Below are positions 31,958 through 42,640 of a DNA stretch of 64,000 bases, piece after piece (position 1 is the stretch's first letter; each line of letters begins with the position of its first letter). Position numbers and translations under genes: made by a program. Below the pieces are notes generated by a model. The model saw only the letters and a list, made by a program, of their open reading frames with translations, did not search any database and was not told the origin of the DNA. The stretch lies in contig OZ025838.1 in NCBI GenBank assembly GCA_964019425.1, positions 124,001 to 188,000 on the forward strand, read 5' to 3'. The stretch is from Flectonema sp. DT1601 (taxonomy: Eukaryota > Euglenozoa > Diplonemea > Diplonemida > Diplonemidae).

Positions 31958-32630
31958 TTTTCGTCAAAGAGAGGGAAAACACGCCACATTAGATCAGAAA
32001 ATAAAACAAAAGATAGAATACGGGTTTGAAAAAAGATAGTTTCACCCAACTAAAAAATATAAAAAAAGAAAGGGAAAAAAAAAAAACACATCATGCTGTT
32101 CCATTTAACAATACTTGTTTTGAAAGAATTAGCTTATAGATGTGTCTCAAGTGATCAAAGGACACTAAACTTTAATCTAAACTTGACGAAATAAGAAAAG
32201 AATCAAAATTTAAAAAAAAAAAAAACAGAGGAATTGGGTAAAAGCTTAGTGAGAGGGATTTAAAAAATTATTTTTTTTTGATATTTGACAGAATTTTTTT
32301 TTTTTTTTTTTTTTTTTTTTTCGCCGTTATTGAAAAATATTTTAAAAAAATATATCAAAAAAAAAAAAAAAAAAAAACAGATTGAAATAACCAACAGAAC
32401 TTCTCATAATCCACATCATTACACAAAAATGAATGAAACTTCTAAACCGGTTGTTGTCGTTGTCGCCAATACGAACAAGCATACAGCCAACGATTAAAAG
32501 CAAAACAAAAAACTCTTCACTTGAATTATAAGAGAAGATGAGAATACATACATTTTATATTACTCATCACCTCCATAAAGTAACAATACTTAACCACATG
32601 TGTGTATTTCTGAGATTCTGAGTAGATGCC

Positions 32631-32661
<31 letters not shown>

Positions 32662-33795
32662 AAATTAATAAGTAATACACAACGTTTAGGGGGTGGTGTG
32701 TGCAACCAAGAGTGCTGTTTTTTCCGCGTATAACACAACCTACTATAAAGTATAAACTGAACAACGGTACGGTACAGTTCCGCACTTGAACAATGCATTG
32801 AGGAACATAAATTTCATTTCACTTAAATACGTAAATTCATTGACGGTGAATAAACAGAAAAGACTAACGGAATGACAAAACTACAATAGAATAGGATATT
32901 AATTTTGGAACGATGATTATTTTTTTATTATTATTATTATTTTTTTTTTTTTCTTGTAGTACCACCAATGAACGGTGAGACGAGAAGGGAGGTGAGAAAG
33001 GATGTCAGGAACCGACGAGGACAAATAAAAAAAAAAACAAAAAGAAAAACAAAAACAAAACAAAACAAAATAGTTTGCGTCTTCAATACATGTCGTACGA
33101 ATTTTACCAGCGACTTAATCCTGATTTTATTATTATTATTTTTTTTTTCTTTTTTTTAAAATTATATAGTTTCACCTATACATTCCACAAGTTGTGGCTC
33201 TATATCACTGGCAGGGAAGGACGTAGAGTACGGCTGACTCTGTTTGTAGCGACCCGTTTGCAGTTTTTATTTGTTGGTGCTTGACACACTAACTTTTTTA
33301 AAAAAAAGAGAACAAAGAAATAGGAGACAGAATTACTCAACGTAATAGTCTCCATCGGAAGTGTTCACAAACAACACAAATCGATGGAGTATCGAAATAT
33401 CAAGCTCTGAAAGAGAAAAAAGAATGAATGAAAGAAACACCATTGAAATTCGAATTATAAAAAAAAAAGAAGTAAAAAAAAACGTAAAATAAGCATCAAA
33501 ATATGGGATAGTTAAAGTAGATGCTGTTTATTTTATTTTTTTTTGTTGATTTTTTTTTTTTAAAAAATCAGGTCGCAGGCGGGGGAGGATTCACAAGAAT
33601 AACTAAACAGGGATTTACACTGCCGTCTGCAATGAACTCCTCTTTTTTTATTTTTTTGTTATAAAAAAAAGTTAGGAGAAATTCCCCTTTTTTTTCTTTC
33701 TGTTCGGTAATAAAAACTTAAGAGTGCACTTGCCTTGTGTTTTTCCTCCAATAAATTGCGTTATCTGATTTAACAAAAAATTTAAAAAAAAAAAA

Positions 33796-35102
33796 GGGAA
33801 AACCTCTAATTCCACGTAAACGTTACTGAAATGTCCGATCTCAACATGAAAGTTTCCGAAATGGACAGCTCCACACAAAATAGTTTCCGAAATGGACAGC
33901 AAAAAAAAAAAAAAAAAATTGTTGGCAAAATGAATTTTTTTTTTTTTTTTCCTCCGTTGCCTGCACCCAAAAAAACTTATTTCGCTAGTGAACAACTTTT
34001 TTTTTCCCGTATAAAATTGCTATGGTAGGTAATTTCATTTTCGCTGTTCAGTAAACGGAAAGGTTTTTCTTTCGCTATTCACTGAAAGTGATATTCGGAT
34101 TTTTCGCTGTTCGGTAAGAATATAAGGTTTTTCTTCGTTCCCAAATACACCGGGATGGCCGAGATGGGTTGGTTCTCAATGAGGGAAGGGGTAATTTAAG
34201 GTAAAGCAGGTGCTGTAATTACAACTAATACGTGCAGGGCCTGAATCAACCTCTTAGTACTCCCTTTTCAACAGGTGACATAATAACATATACTAGTAGC
34301 TCGCTAATCAAGTGAAAGTCAGTAGCGGAGTAGTTCTGCTGATTGAATCTTAGAAAAGTGTTCCGTGGGCTACTTTCACAGAAACTCTGAAAGGACAGTA
34401 CTGTGTGGCTCAGTGAGGTGATCTCAGACTTGAGAACACTAAATGGTTTCGCCACTCCACAGCTATTCATGTCAAGCCCTAGGCCGCTGATCATGTATAC
34501 TTGGTTTTTGCGCTCTCATACCTCATCTTGGTTGGTACGACGTGTAGCGGAGACTTGTCTCTGCGTAGGTGACCCGGCCCTGCACACATACCGAGCTGTA
34601 TCACTCTTCTAAAGATTCATGATGTTGGATTTCTCTTGTCTCCTATCTGACGCTTGTGATGCACCTCTAGTATTTTAATACACTCTGAACTCTCATGGTT
34701 GTATGAGCTGACAAGTCGGGACAAGTGTCTCTACCCGAAATTCGTCCATCCCTATACCTGGCCCTGCACACATACCGAGCTATGCCGATCCAGGGGCGCA
34801 GTCAGGCCTAGCCCCAGGTCACACAGGTTCGGTGTATTTCACTCATCTCGTCGGATGGCCTTGCCTTACGTAGGAAAAAAATTTTTTTTGGGAGAAAAAA
34901 AAAATCCCCATGACTTTGGGCGACCCCGAAATGCACTGGCAGTAAGCTATAAAAAAAAAAAAAACAGCTGTCCATTTTGGAAACTTTCGTGTGTGGAGCT
35001 GTCCGTTTCGGAAACTATTTTGTGTGGAGCTGTCCATTTCGGAAACTTTCATGTTGAGATCGGACATTTCAGAAACTTTTTTGTGGAATTATAGTTTTTC
35101 CC
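33796..35102. mobile_element. Non-autonomous DNA-transposon-like element with terminal inverted repeats
   Basis: The left end (33796-33900) and right end (34969-35102) are inverted copies: both start GGGAAAA at the outside and share TAATTCCAC, TGAAATGTCCGATCTCAACA and GTTTCCGAAATGGACAGCTC. Each end contains a tandem array of a roughly 31-bp unit (GGACAGCTCCACACAAAATA...), three units on the right and two on the left. A second subrepeat (TTTTCGCTGTTCRGTAA) lies at about 34038-34135. A 22-bp direct repeat (GGCCCTGCACACATACCGAG) occurs near 34573 and 34759. No transposase frame remains. Target-site duplication cannot be judged because both flanks are A runs. Confidence 0.6.
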
Positions 35103-35162
35103 AAAAAAAAAAATCTATCAAAGTACCGAGGCAAAAAGTAGAAGACAACTTCTCAGGAGTTT

Positions 35163-36689
35163 TTACGGTGCCTGTAAAGACACCTCTTGTTCAGGTTCTT
35201 CTTCAATGATTGCATTATTCTCTATCTCGAAATCTACAGAATTCCTAAGAAGAGTCACTCCATCGTTATCTCCGACGTTTTCTTCCAGCTCTTGCAACTC
35301 TGATATTGGTTCAGTGATTCCAAAATTAGTAAACTTCCCCCAATCTCTAAGATAATGGGCGAGAAATGAACTTATAACCATTAAAACTTGTCCTAAAGGT
35401 AACATGTACCAGACTCCCTGATAGTATAATTTCTTAGTAAAACTACAATATAAAACTAATGGAAGACCAATACACCATAAGCAGATATTACAAATAATAC
35501 ACAACGTCAGTTGCATTCCAACCGCTCGTAAAATTGACGATTGTATTGCGAACCAACTATCAGCAAGAATAAATAAACTAACCCACGGCCATATTACTGA
35601 TACCTTTTCAGTTACAGTTTCGTCGTCTTCGCCGTCGGTTCCGACTAACATTGCGATAAGAAGTGGTCTTGCCAAAATATTAAAAACAAAAAACAAAACT
35701 GATACTAAAAATCCAACAGCTGAACAGAATGTTGCGAGTCGTTTTGCCTCGGTTGCTTTACCGACGCCAATCATATGACCAATTTTAATATTTAATCCGA
35801 TTCCTATTCCAAGTGAGAGCAAGAAGTAAATCGGGACAACCATGTAGGCACAGTCATGCGCAGCAACTTGTGTGTGGTCAGGGAATGATCCCACAATCAT
35901 TGTTATGGCTTCCCAATACCACCATTCAGAAGTAAATAATCCAGGAATTCCAAGCCGTAAATATTTAATCATCTTTGGTGTTTCTAAAGCTGATAATCTC
36001 AATCCTGGCCAGGAACCTTCAAGTGGAGGGCGATACCAGCAGTAGGCTAAACTAAGAAGCGCTGAAGTCCACCAAGCAAGAGTTTGCGCTAAACCACATC
36101 CAAACAATGACCAATCCAGAACAACAACTAATACATATAAGTATCCAGCTTGGAGAACGATTGTCAAATAAGTGACTCCAACAAAAGGAAGAACAACATT
36201 CTGAAATGACATAAACTTTCGAATAACTTCAGACAAAGCCCATCCAGGAACTGAAAAACAAAACACTCGTAAGTAATCAGATGCTAATTCTGATCGTTCC
36301 TCTGGTTGACCCATCGCAATGAGAATCGGTTTTGAGAATATCCAAAGCGGCATCACGAGAATAAACAACGCATACGAAGAAACCAAAGCTCTGACTGCAG
36401 CGTCTCCCATTTCACCAAAGTTTTTAGCTCCGAGAGCTTGCGGTACGAGAGTATCCATTCCTGACATCATCCCTCCAAGAATCGCCATTCCAATGAGATT
36501 ACCAGACAAGTTAGCCAGAGTAAAAGCTTCAAAACCAACTGTACCTGCTGTCCTCGATATGAACATAAAAGTAACAACTCCAGTTAAAAACAACCCAACA
36601 ACATTTATTGCTGCTGGTCCAGATAATTTCACAACATCCTTAAGTTCGTTAGTTAGTGACCCCAGATCTCCGAAAATAGATTTTATCAT
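35163..36689 (-). CDS. MATE-family efflux transporter
   Basis: 508 residues, intronless, about twelve transmembrane helices in two six-helix halves. FTLANLSGNLIGMAILGGMM and SGMDTLVPQALGAKN match the first MATE repeat (usual form: G...ALdTlcgQA.GA), and GIGIGLNIKIGHMIGVGKATEAKRLA matches the second. FSVPGWALSEVIRKFM matches the helix 5 signature. Eukaryotic MATE proteins exchange organic cations or drugs for protons at the plasma or vacuolar membrane. The acidic C-terminal tail (about 460-508) is cytoplasmic. The usual Glu in the second half is not evident to me, so the coupling ion is not assigned. Confidence 0.9.
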   Translation of the reverse strand: MIKSIFGDLGSLTNELKDVVKLSGPAAINVVGLFLTGVVTFMFISRTAGTVGFEAFTLANLSGNLIGMAILGGMMSGMDTLVPQALGAKNFGEMGDAAVRALVSSYALFILVMPLWIFSKPILIAMGQPEERSELASDYLRVFCFSVPGWALSEVIRKFMSFQNVVLPFVGVTYLTIVLQAGYLYVLVVVLDWSLFGCGLAQTLAWWTSALLSLAYCWYRPPLEGSWPGLRLSALETPKMIKYLRLGIPGLFTSEWWYWEAITMIVGSFPDHTQVAAHDCAYMVVPIYFLLSLGIGIGLNIKIGHMIGVGKATEAKRLATFCSAVGFLVSVLFFVFNILARPLLIAMLVGTDGEDDETVTEKVSVIWPWVSLFILADSWFAIQSSILRAVGMQLTLCIICNICLWCIGLPLVLYCSFTKKLYYQGVWYMLPLGQVLMVISSFLAHYLRDWGKFTNFGITEPISELQELEENVGDNDGVTLLRNSVDFEIENNAIIEEEPEQEVSLQAP

Positions 36690-36921
36690 GTTATTGTGAT
36701 GAATTGTACTGTAAGGATAGTGTTAATACCTTCTACTGTACGTGAAAGAGAACAGTTCCAAGCAATTCAAAGAAGGTTTCCTTCGATTATCATATTTATT
36801 GTATTGGATGATGATTAAGAAAAAGACGAATAAAACAAATAAGATTACATCAAACAACAGAATGACTTGTTGAATTCATAACAAGTAAAGCGGACCCGGT
36901 GCTAGTTTCGTTTGTCTTTTA

Positions 36922-39603
36922 TTAAATACCGGAATGAGTTTGTAATCGTTGGTACAATTCAGAACTTTTCATTAGAGTTTTGTGATCACCATCAGCGGCA
37001 ACAGTCCCTCTATCGAGGACAATGATCCTATCATAAGAAGTTGGGTTTGATAACGAATGAGATACCACAACAACAGTACTCAAACTCTCTCGAATTCTTT
37101 TCATAACTGAAGTCGATGAAAACCGATCGAGAGCAGACGTCGCCTCATCAAGTACTATAATCGGACTATTTTTTAACAACGCCCTAGCCAAAGCAACCCG
37201 TTGCCTTTCACCACCAGAAAGATCCTTAGCAGGTGAAGACAACGGTTTAAAAAAACCAATACTTGCAAGCATTGCAGCTATTTTTACATCTGATAAATAA
37301 TTACATTTATCACCATATCTCACATTAGCAGCGACCGTATCTCTCAGGAGTGGTGTTCCTTGTGATACTACCGATAGCTGTTTTTGTTTTTTTCCAATCA
37401 ATACCTTTCCTTTGTCTGCCTGGAACAGACCTGAAATTACTTTTACCAAGGTGCTTTTCCCAGAACCAGACCTCCCAACGATCGCAATTTTTTGTCCTTT
37501 TTTTATTTCTAAGTTTACTGAGTGGATTCCCTTATTTGTTCCTGAGTGAGTAAACGTCACATCACGAAGAGATATATTCCCAGAAAGAGGGTGTTCGAGG
37601 TGTCGTAATGGAATTACCGTCTCTGTTGATAACAAGAACCTGAATAGCTGGTTGAGATCACCGAGACCTGCTTGCAGCTCTCTGTAATAAGCTCCAAGTA
37701 ATTCCATTGGACGAGCCAACTGAAACATTAATGTTTTTGCTAAAATCAAGTCCGATATCGTCATGGTTCCTTTTGACATTCCCTGTAGAGCAACAGCTAC
37801 AACACTCGATATGCTGATACTGAAAATAGCTTGCTGACCAATTTTAATTAAACTTAACATTCGTTGATGTCTCACAGCAGCATTGCTATAAGATAATTGA
37901 GCAGAAGCGTATTTATCTTTTTCAGAAGATACCTGTTGCTCAAGTGACACAAGTTCGTGATTCTGAAGGGCATCAGTTGCCTTGACTGCCAACAGATCTT
38001 CAGAATGTGTCATTAATCTTTTATATGATGCTCTAAGATTTGTTGAAGGAATACTCCATAAACAATAAGAAGTAGCCATTAGAAGATTTGTGATGGCTAG
38101 TTTTGATGAAATACTATTCAGAGTCGAACTGACCATTACCAACTCAGCTAGTGTTGGAATAAACTGAAACACAACAACTGATGGTACTCTGTCTAACGCT
38201 CTATCACCTCGTTGAAGAATACGAGTTAATGAACCGTGTGATCTGTTGTTTAATGATTCGTGTGAGAGAGATTGAATTTTATGATACCCAGCGGTACTTA
38301 TACTCCTCCTCACCTTCTGTTGTAACGGTGTAAATAACATCTCTTTTACTTCTTGTAGTATAGATTGAGTTAGTTTCATTGCTGTGTATTTTTGAAGTTC
38401 TATAAATGCCTGACTAGGATTATGTTTAGCGCATTCCATAGCACTTTTAAAGACTGAAGCACTGCTTACGCTAACCTTCTTAGCAATGATCACACTAGCG
38501 AGAGAGCTAGCGACTGCTAGTCTATCAGTTGTTGTTGAGGTGAGTTCAGCTACTACTCTCTTTAGGATATCATAGTTTGATTGTTTTTGGGGATAGGCTG
38601 ATGGCTTGCCATGTTCTTTTTTCCACAATCTCTGCTTTGACCCAATTCCACCACCGCTTTGTAGTAATTGCGGCTGACGATTAGCCCACTGTGATACCAT
38701 TGCGTGATAACCACTATTGTTACTGCAAGCTGCCGCAGCTACAATCCCGCTCTCATGAAGACGTAATTTTCGTTGAATATTTTTAATATTTTCGAGTAAG
38801 CCATTCGATTTATTTGTTTCGTACATTTGATTCCTCCTTTGCAATAACAAACTTGCAATCCTCGGATCAGGTCCTAAAGCATTACCAATAGAATATGATA
38901 GAATTGAGTTCTTCTCACAAGCATCTCTTACTAGCTGTGGGATGTCCTGAGTAAGGTGACGACCACGACCTAAAAAGTAGGGGAGAATCTTAATAGCTTT
39001 AACTGTTGGCTGTCGTTTCTTTAGTTTAGATACGCTTTCTAATATCGACGGCCTTTGCAACTCCATGTGAGCAAGTGCGACAGCTCTTCTCCGAGGAAGG
39101 ATTCTTCTAACTAGTTCAGTGATTGCAAAAAGACCCTTTTCAGTCCCGGGAGTCATACTCCCATGATCAACTATAAGAATTGGTGATTGTTCCTTGGCAG
39201 TGGAAGTGACGGATGCTTTTTTTAAAAGTAAATTTGCAAGCAAGGGATCCGGACCAAGTGCTTCTGCAATTCTAAAGTCACATTTAGTACCGGAAGTTGC
39301 TTGTTTAAGAAGCTTCGGGATAGTGTACTTTGTGTGTGTTCCATTTGTCAAGAAGTACGGTAGGACATCTATTGATGTTGCTTTGTCTTTTTCAATCAGT
39401 TTTTTTACTGTTTCGGAAATTGTTGGTCCGGCTTCGCTCATATGGGCTACCCGAACCCTGTTATGGGCTGGGTCTCCTTCTTGTCGCAGCAATTCTCTGA
39501 CGGCATTTCCTATTTCCGTAATGTCTTGATTAGCTTTAGTCCTTCTGCTCCCATGGTCAACAATTAATATCGCGCTTCCAACATGCGCAGGGAGAGCGGC
39601 CAT
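36922..39603 (-). CDS. Fusion: two CbiX-type chelatase domains + ATM1-like ABC half transporter
   Basis: 893 residues in one open frame from the ATG at 39603. Residues about 8-125 and 135-255 are two CbiX/SirB modules, each with the metal-site strand (AILIVDHGSRR and PILIVDHGSMT) and the second His motif (FLTNGTHTKYTIP and FLGRGRHLTQDIP). CbiX inserts Fe or Co into sirohydrochlorin. Residues about 350-620 match the ATM1/ABCB7 membrane domain (VFQFIPTLAELVMVSSTL, IGQQAIFSISISS, LMFQLARPMELLGAYYREL). The nucleotide-binding domain has Walker A GRSGSGKST, signature LSGGERQRVALARALL and Walker B IIVLDEATSAL. ATM1 proteins sit in the mitochondrial inner membrane and export a sulfur compound or handle tetrapyrroles. 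A three-codon upstream ATG frame (Met-Ala-His) lies between the TTTGTCAG acceptor and the start. I know of no such fusion. Confidence 0.85.
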   Translation of the reverse strand: MAALPAHVGSAILIVDHGSRRTKANQDITEIGNAVRELLRQEGDPAHNRVRVAHMSEAGPTISETVKKLIEKDKATSIDVLPYFLTNGTHTKYTIPKLLKQATSGTKCDFRIAEALGPDPLLANLLLKKASVTSTAKEQSPILIVDHGSMTPGTEKGLFAITELVRRILPRRRAVALAHMELQRPSILESVSKLKKRQPTVKAIKILPYFLGRGRHLTQDIPQLVRDACEKNSILSYSIGNALGPDPRIASLLLQRRNQMYETNKSNGLLENIKNIQRKLRLHESGIVAAAACSNNSGYHAMVSQWANRQPQLLQSGGGIGSKQRLWKKEHGKPSAYPQKQSNYDILKRVVAELTSTTTDRLAVASSLASVIIAKKVSVSSASVFKSAMECAKHNPSQAFIELQKYTAMKLTQSILQEVKEMLFTPLQQKVRRSISTAGYHKIQSLSHESLNNRSHGSLTRILQRGDRALDRVPSVVVFQFIPTLAELVMVSSTLNSISSKLAITNLLMATSYCLWSIPSTNLRASYKRLMTHSEDLLAVKATDALQNHELVSLEQQVSSEKDKYASAQLSYSNAAVRHQRMLSLIKIGQQAIFSISISSVVAVALQGMSKGTMTISDLILAKTLMFQLARPMELLGAYYRELQAGLGDLNQLFRFLLSTETVIPLRHLEHPLSGNISLRDVTFTHSGTNKGIHSVNLEIKKGQKIAIVGRSGSGKSTLVKVISGLFQADKGKVLIGKKQKQLSVVSQGTPLLRDTVAANVRYGDKCNYLSDVKIAAMLASIGFFKPLSSPAKDLSGGERQRVALARALLKNSPIIVLDEATSALDRFSSTSVMKRIRESLSTVVVVSHSLSNPTSYDRIIVLDRGTVAADGDHKTLMKSSELYQRLQTHSGI

Positions 39604-40448
39604 TCTAGTGTGCCATCCCACTGACAAAGAGATAGAAATTAGAATACAACTTTATGTTATCACGTTGTGGTGTAGAAAGGGTTCATCACCCTCAGTTAAA
39701 GAAATAAATGACCAATTATCACTTGAGTGAATTGCTATACAAAATATTCACATCAGTCGCACGCCACTTTATCTTTAATATAAACAGTAAGTCGGCACCA
39801 TCTCAACAACGATACTACTCACAAGGAGTAACATTGTAGACGACTCCTTACAAGTCGAACACTGTAAGGGAAATCAGTATCGAAATAGAAATAGATCACA
39901 TGAAAGTTATAAAACCCTTGGCCTCCCTTTTAGACTTGAATGGTCAATAGTTGTCAGAGGTGATCGGCTGTTTTAGAATTCATTTCCAACAGCAAGATCA
40001 CTACATAGAATGTGTTTGCCAATATTAGAAACAGCAGAGTAACAAGGGGATTAATAAAATATTTTTTGAGATTGTTCATTCCCTCCTCCATTAGGAGTTA
40101 ATCTATGAAATAATAACCAAAAAACGAGACTCGAATACAACAAGAAGAGGACAAACACATCAGATAATTAGACCAAAATAAAGTTATTCACCATTCTCTA
40201 TTGAGTCAGTTTAAAGACACGCATGTAATTATCTGTTTCATCACATTTCATCAGAATAGTCCTCGGCGTAACACAACATGGAGAGAGGCAGACAAAGGTT
40301 ACAGACATAAACAGAATATTTTCTTTAAATTTGCAATGACTCATTCGTTAGAGTCAGACACAACATCCTCATTCTCACGTTATGTCTTCACCTGTTAAAA
40401 ACAAGCTAAATTTTACAAACCAACATATAACATTAACTCTTAGCTTCT
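39604..40448. other. Spacer between fusion gene and tandem array
   Basis: 0.85 kb without a recognisable gene. Its right part contains the left array-flanking repeat (40141-40237) and then grades into diverged array-unit sequence at about 40449. Confidence 0.5.
40141..40237. repeat. Array-flanking direct repeat, left
   Basis: Shares TAAAGTT, CACCATTCTCTATTGAGT, AGTTTAAAGACACG and ATGTAATTAT with 48697-48790 on the far side of the array, same orientation, with scattered differences. It does not occur between array units. Confidence 0.65.
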
Positions 40449-40922
40449 GGTCCAAACCAGTTATGAGTCAAAAAAAGATAAACAAATAGAGAGGAAGGAC
40501 GAAGGGACCCACACTTATGAATAAATATAATAATAACATTGCGGTGTCCCTCATTTTAATAGCGATCATCGTCTGAAAGGATACCTTCAACGTTATTATC
40601 CTTTCGACATACTCGTTGGTAGAATACAACCCACAGACTAGGTGGGTAAAAAAGAATGAACCTCACAAAATATGTAAATATGAATAAGTGAAAACAAGGG
40701 AGTACATCAGATTGCAAACTTCCGTGTAAGTGTCAATCACAATCGATCTGTACTTCCCAAGCAATAGATTCATTTCGTACGTGTACCAGTAGTGCAAAGG
40801 ATTAGGATGTTGGTACACGTCGTATTGACAGAGAAATAAAACGAAATAAGAAGATGGGAGAGGGGACATGAATTCCAACATTCATAAGATCGACACACAG
40901 CTGCTGCTCCGGTTCATTCCCT

Positions 40923-41810
40923 TCAGGGCATGTTGAAAGGTGATGGGCAGTCTCCATCTCTGCCACATCCACCACCACCAAAGGGGTGAGGGCCAGGGAG
41001 CCTCGCGCACCAAGGGGCAGCCACGCACCCCTCAAGTCCGAACACTACAGCGATCTCATCGTGAGTATTGTAGACCATTTCATTGTACGTTGCGGCGTTC
41101 GCATTCACGTGTTTGTGGAACGAGATCGTCTTCCTCGAGTTGTCAAAGCATGGGGAACAGGCTCCTGCATCCCAACCGCTGGAAAGCAGCTCAGAACGCA
41201 GGCCATCCTCCCTCGGTCCCGTACATTCCGGACAGACGTACAACGTCACCCAGAACACGCATTCTTGTCCACGGCAGCAGGTTATCTTCAGGGAAGAGTC
41301 AGCAGGAAGCGGACGGGGAACATCGTACACGCTCAGACCACGGATGCCAGACGGGAACTTGTAGTAGTTGGTGTGTCCGAGGTCAACACTCGTGTCCTGA
41401 ATAGGTCCATGAATGTCCAGGTGGATCTCGCTGCCGGAGGGATCGATAAGGTGAACACCCGTGTGGCAACCATCAGGAGTGTGAGTGGTGACGATGGTTT
41501 GCAACAAGTGGTGGTGAACAATTCCGTAGGTAAGCTCATCCGCGTGGCACACAATCCAGTAAGGGCTCTCAGTCGCCAGAGGAATACCAAACGCGTCGAC
41601 ATGTATCGGCGGCATGATGGTCAAGTCATTCTGCGGATTCAACACATGCACGTGGTGGATCGTATCAATCGGATCAGCTCCAGCTGGAGGGAATGGATAG
41701 GCCGAGCACCAGATGTCAGTGTACTCCACGACTTGTGTCGCATACAACTCCACTTGCACCTGAACACTGCTTGCGGTGATCAAAATGTCTACGATTGCGA
41801 CGATCCCCAT
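40923..41810 (-). CDS. Array copy 1: His/Cys-rich protein, copper type II monooxygenase-like
   Basis: 295 residues. Residues 1-20 could be a weak signal peptide (GIVAIVDILITASSV). Similarity by eye to dopamine beta-hydroxylase / peptidylglycine monooxygenase: WC at 34-35 after a beta strand, IVHHHLLQ (99-101, where DBH has LVHHMEVFQ), LDIHGPI (His134, where DBH has LEVHYHN) and VYNTHDEIAVVFGL (246-259, where DBH has TYNTEDRELATVGGFGI). The second copper site looks changed: CPEC (193-196) near the expected H-x-H, and no EEMC block. Spacings are shorter than in DBH, so an unrelated metal-binding secreted protein is possible. The C-terminus is Gly/Cys/Pro-rich. A TTCCTTCTTCCAG acceptor precedes a CAA-rich leader and the ATG. 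Confidence 0.6.
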   Translation of the reverse strand: MGIVAIVDILITASSVQVQVELYATQVVEYTDIWCSAYPFPPAGADPIDTIHHVHVLNPQNDLTIMPPIHVDAFGIPLATESPYWIVCHADELTYGIVHHHLLQTIVTTHTPDGCHTGVHLIDPSGSEIHLDIHGPIQDTSVDLGHTNYYKFPSGIRGLSVYDVPRPLPADSSLKITCCRGQECVFWVTLYVCPECTGPREDGLRSELLSSGWDAGACSPCFDNSRKTISFHKHVNANAATYNEMVYNTHDEIAVVFGLEGCVAAPWCARLPGPHPFGGGGCGRDGDCPSPFNMP

Positions 41811-41846
41811 TTCAGGCTGTTGTTGTTCTTGTTGTTGTGTTAAAAC
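41811..41846 (-). promoter_or_regulatory. CAA-rich leader of array copies (interrupted form, copy 1)
   Basis: Between the acceptor CTTCCAG and the ATG the coding strand reads TTTTAACA, then CAA triplets interrupted by GAA and ending CAGCCTGAA. Copy 2 is the same. Copies 3, 4 and 5 instead have pure runs of 6, 12 and 9 CAA. It is in frame and open, so it could also encode a Gln tract if translation began upstream, but no ATG exists between it and the acceptor. Confidence 0.55.
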
Positions 41847-42293
41847 TGGAAGAAGGAAAGATGATGTCTTATGAGTTTTAGAATCCAGAACTTCCTGACT
41901 GTCAAGAGAGATGAACCAACACCCTCACAAGATATGAAGAGCTACTGTCATCAGTCATCAACAATACTACAAACAGAATGAATCTCACCATCGACTACTA
42001 TTTGATTCCACCTGTTTGAAATGAATAACAATACATATGTGAAAACAGTGTACTTAGAGAGAGACACATGACTCAGGTTCAAGCCAGTTATGCGATAAAT
42101 AACATAAATAAATAGAGAGGAAGGACCAAGGGACCCACACTTATGAATAAATATAATAATAACATTGCGGTGTCCCTCATTTTAATAGCGATCATCGTCT
42201 GAAAGGATACCTTCAACGTTATTATCCTTTCGACATACTCGTTGGTAGAATACAACCCACAGACTAGGTGGGTAAAAAAGAATGAACCTCACA

Positions 42294-42385
42294 AAAGGAT
42301 ACCTTCAACTTCATTATCCTTTCGACATACTCGTTGATAGAATACAACCCACAGACTAGGTGGGTAAAAAAGAATGAACCTCACA
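42294..42385. repeat. 92-bp spacer duplication, first occurrence
   Basis: A second copy of the segment beginning AAAGGATACCTTCAAC directly follows the original (42202-42293). It exists only between genes 1-2 and 3-4. Confidence 0.85.
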
Positions 42386-42640
42386 AAATATGTAAATATG
42401 AATTAGTGAAAACAAGGGAGTACATCAGATTGCAAACTTCCGTGTAAGTGTCAATCACAATCGATCTGTACTTCCCAAGCAATAGATTCATTTCGTACGT
42501 GTACCAGTAGTGCAAAGGATTAGGATGTTGGTACACGTCGTATTGACAGAGAAATAAAACGAAATAAGAAGATGGGAGAGGGGACATGAATTCCAACATT
42601 CATAAGATCGACACACAGCTGCTGCTCCGGTTCATTCCCT

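Larger units (their letters stand above)
31019..35162. other. Repeat-rich intergenic region, 4.1 kb
   Basis: No intact gene found. It holds SINE-like copy C, the inverted-repeat element at 33796-35102, a piece of the TTGAATTAGCTTCAGCTAAAG family near 31620, and A/T runs (for instance 32295-32321, 32636-32659). Open frames here are homopolymer-rich and unconvincing. Confidence 0.55.

Noticed and set aside
33831-35067. Two identical short peptides (MSDLNMKVSEMDSSTQ...) on opposite strands
   Set aside because: They are the translation of the two inverted ends of the element, not a conserved gene pair.
40663-40881. 72-codon frame after each array gene
   Set aside because: Repeated only because the spacer is part of the array unit; preceded by a stop, hydrophobic A/T-rich content, no acceptor.
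40986-41843. Open frames of 154-285 codons on the plus strand opposite the array genes
   Set aside because: They are antisense shadows of the GC-rich minus genes; they break up in other copies while the 295-codon minus frame stays intact in all five.
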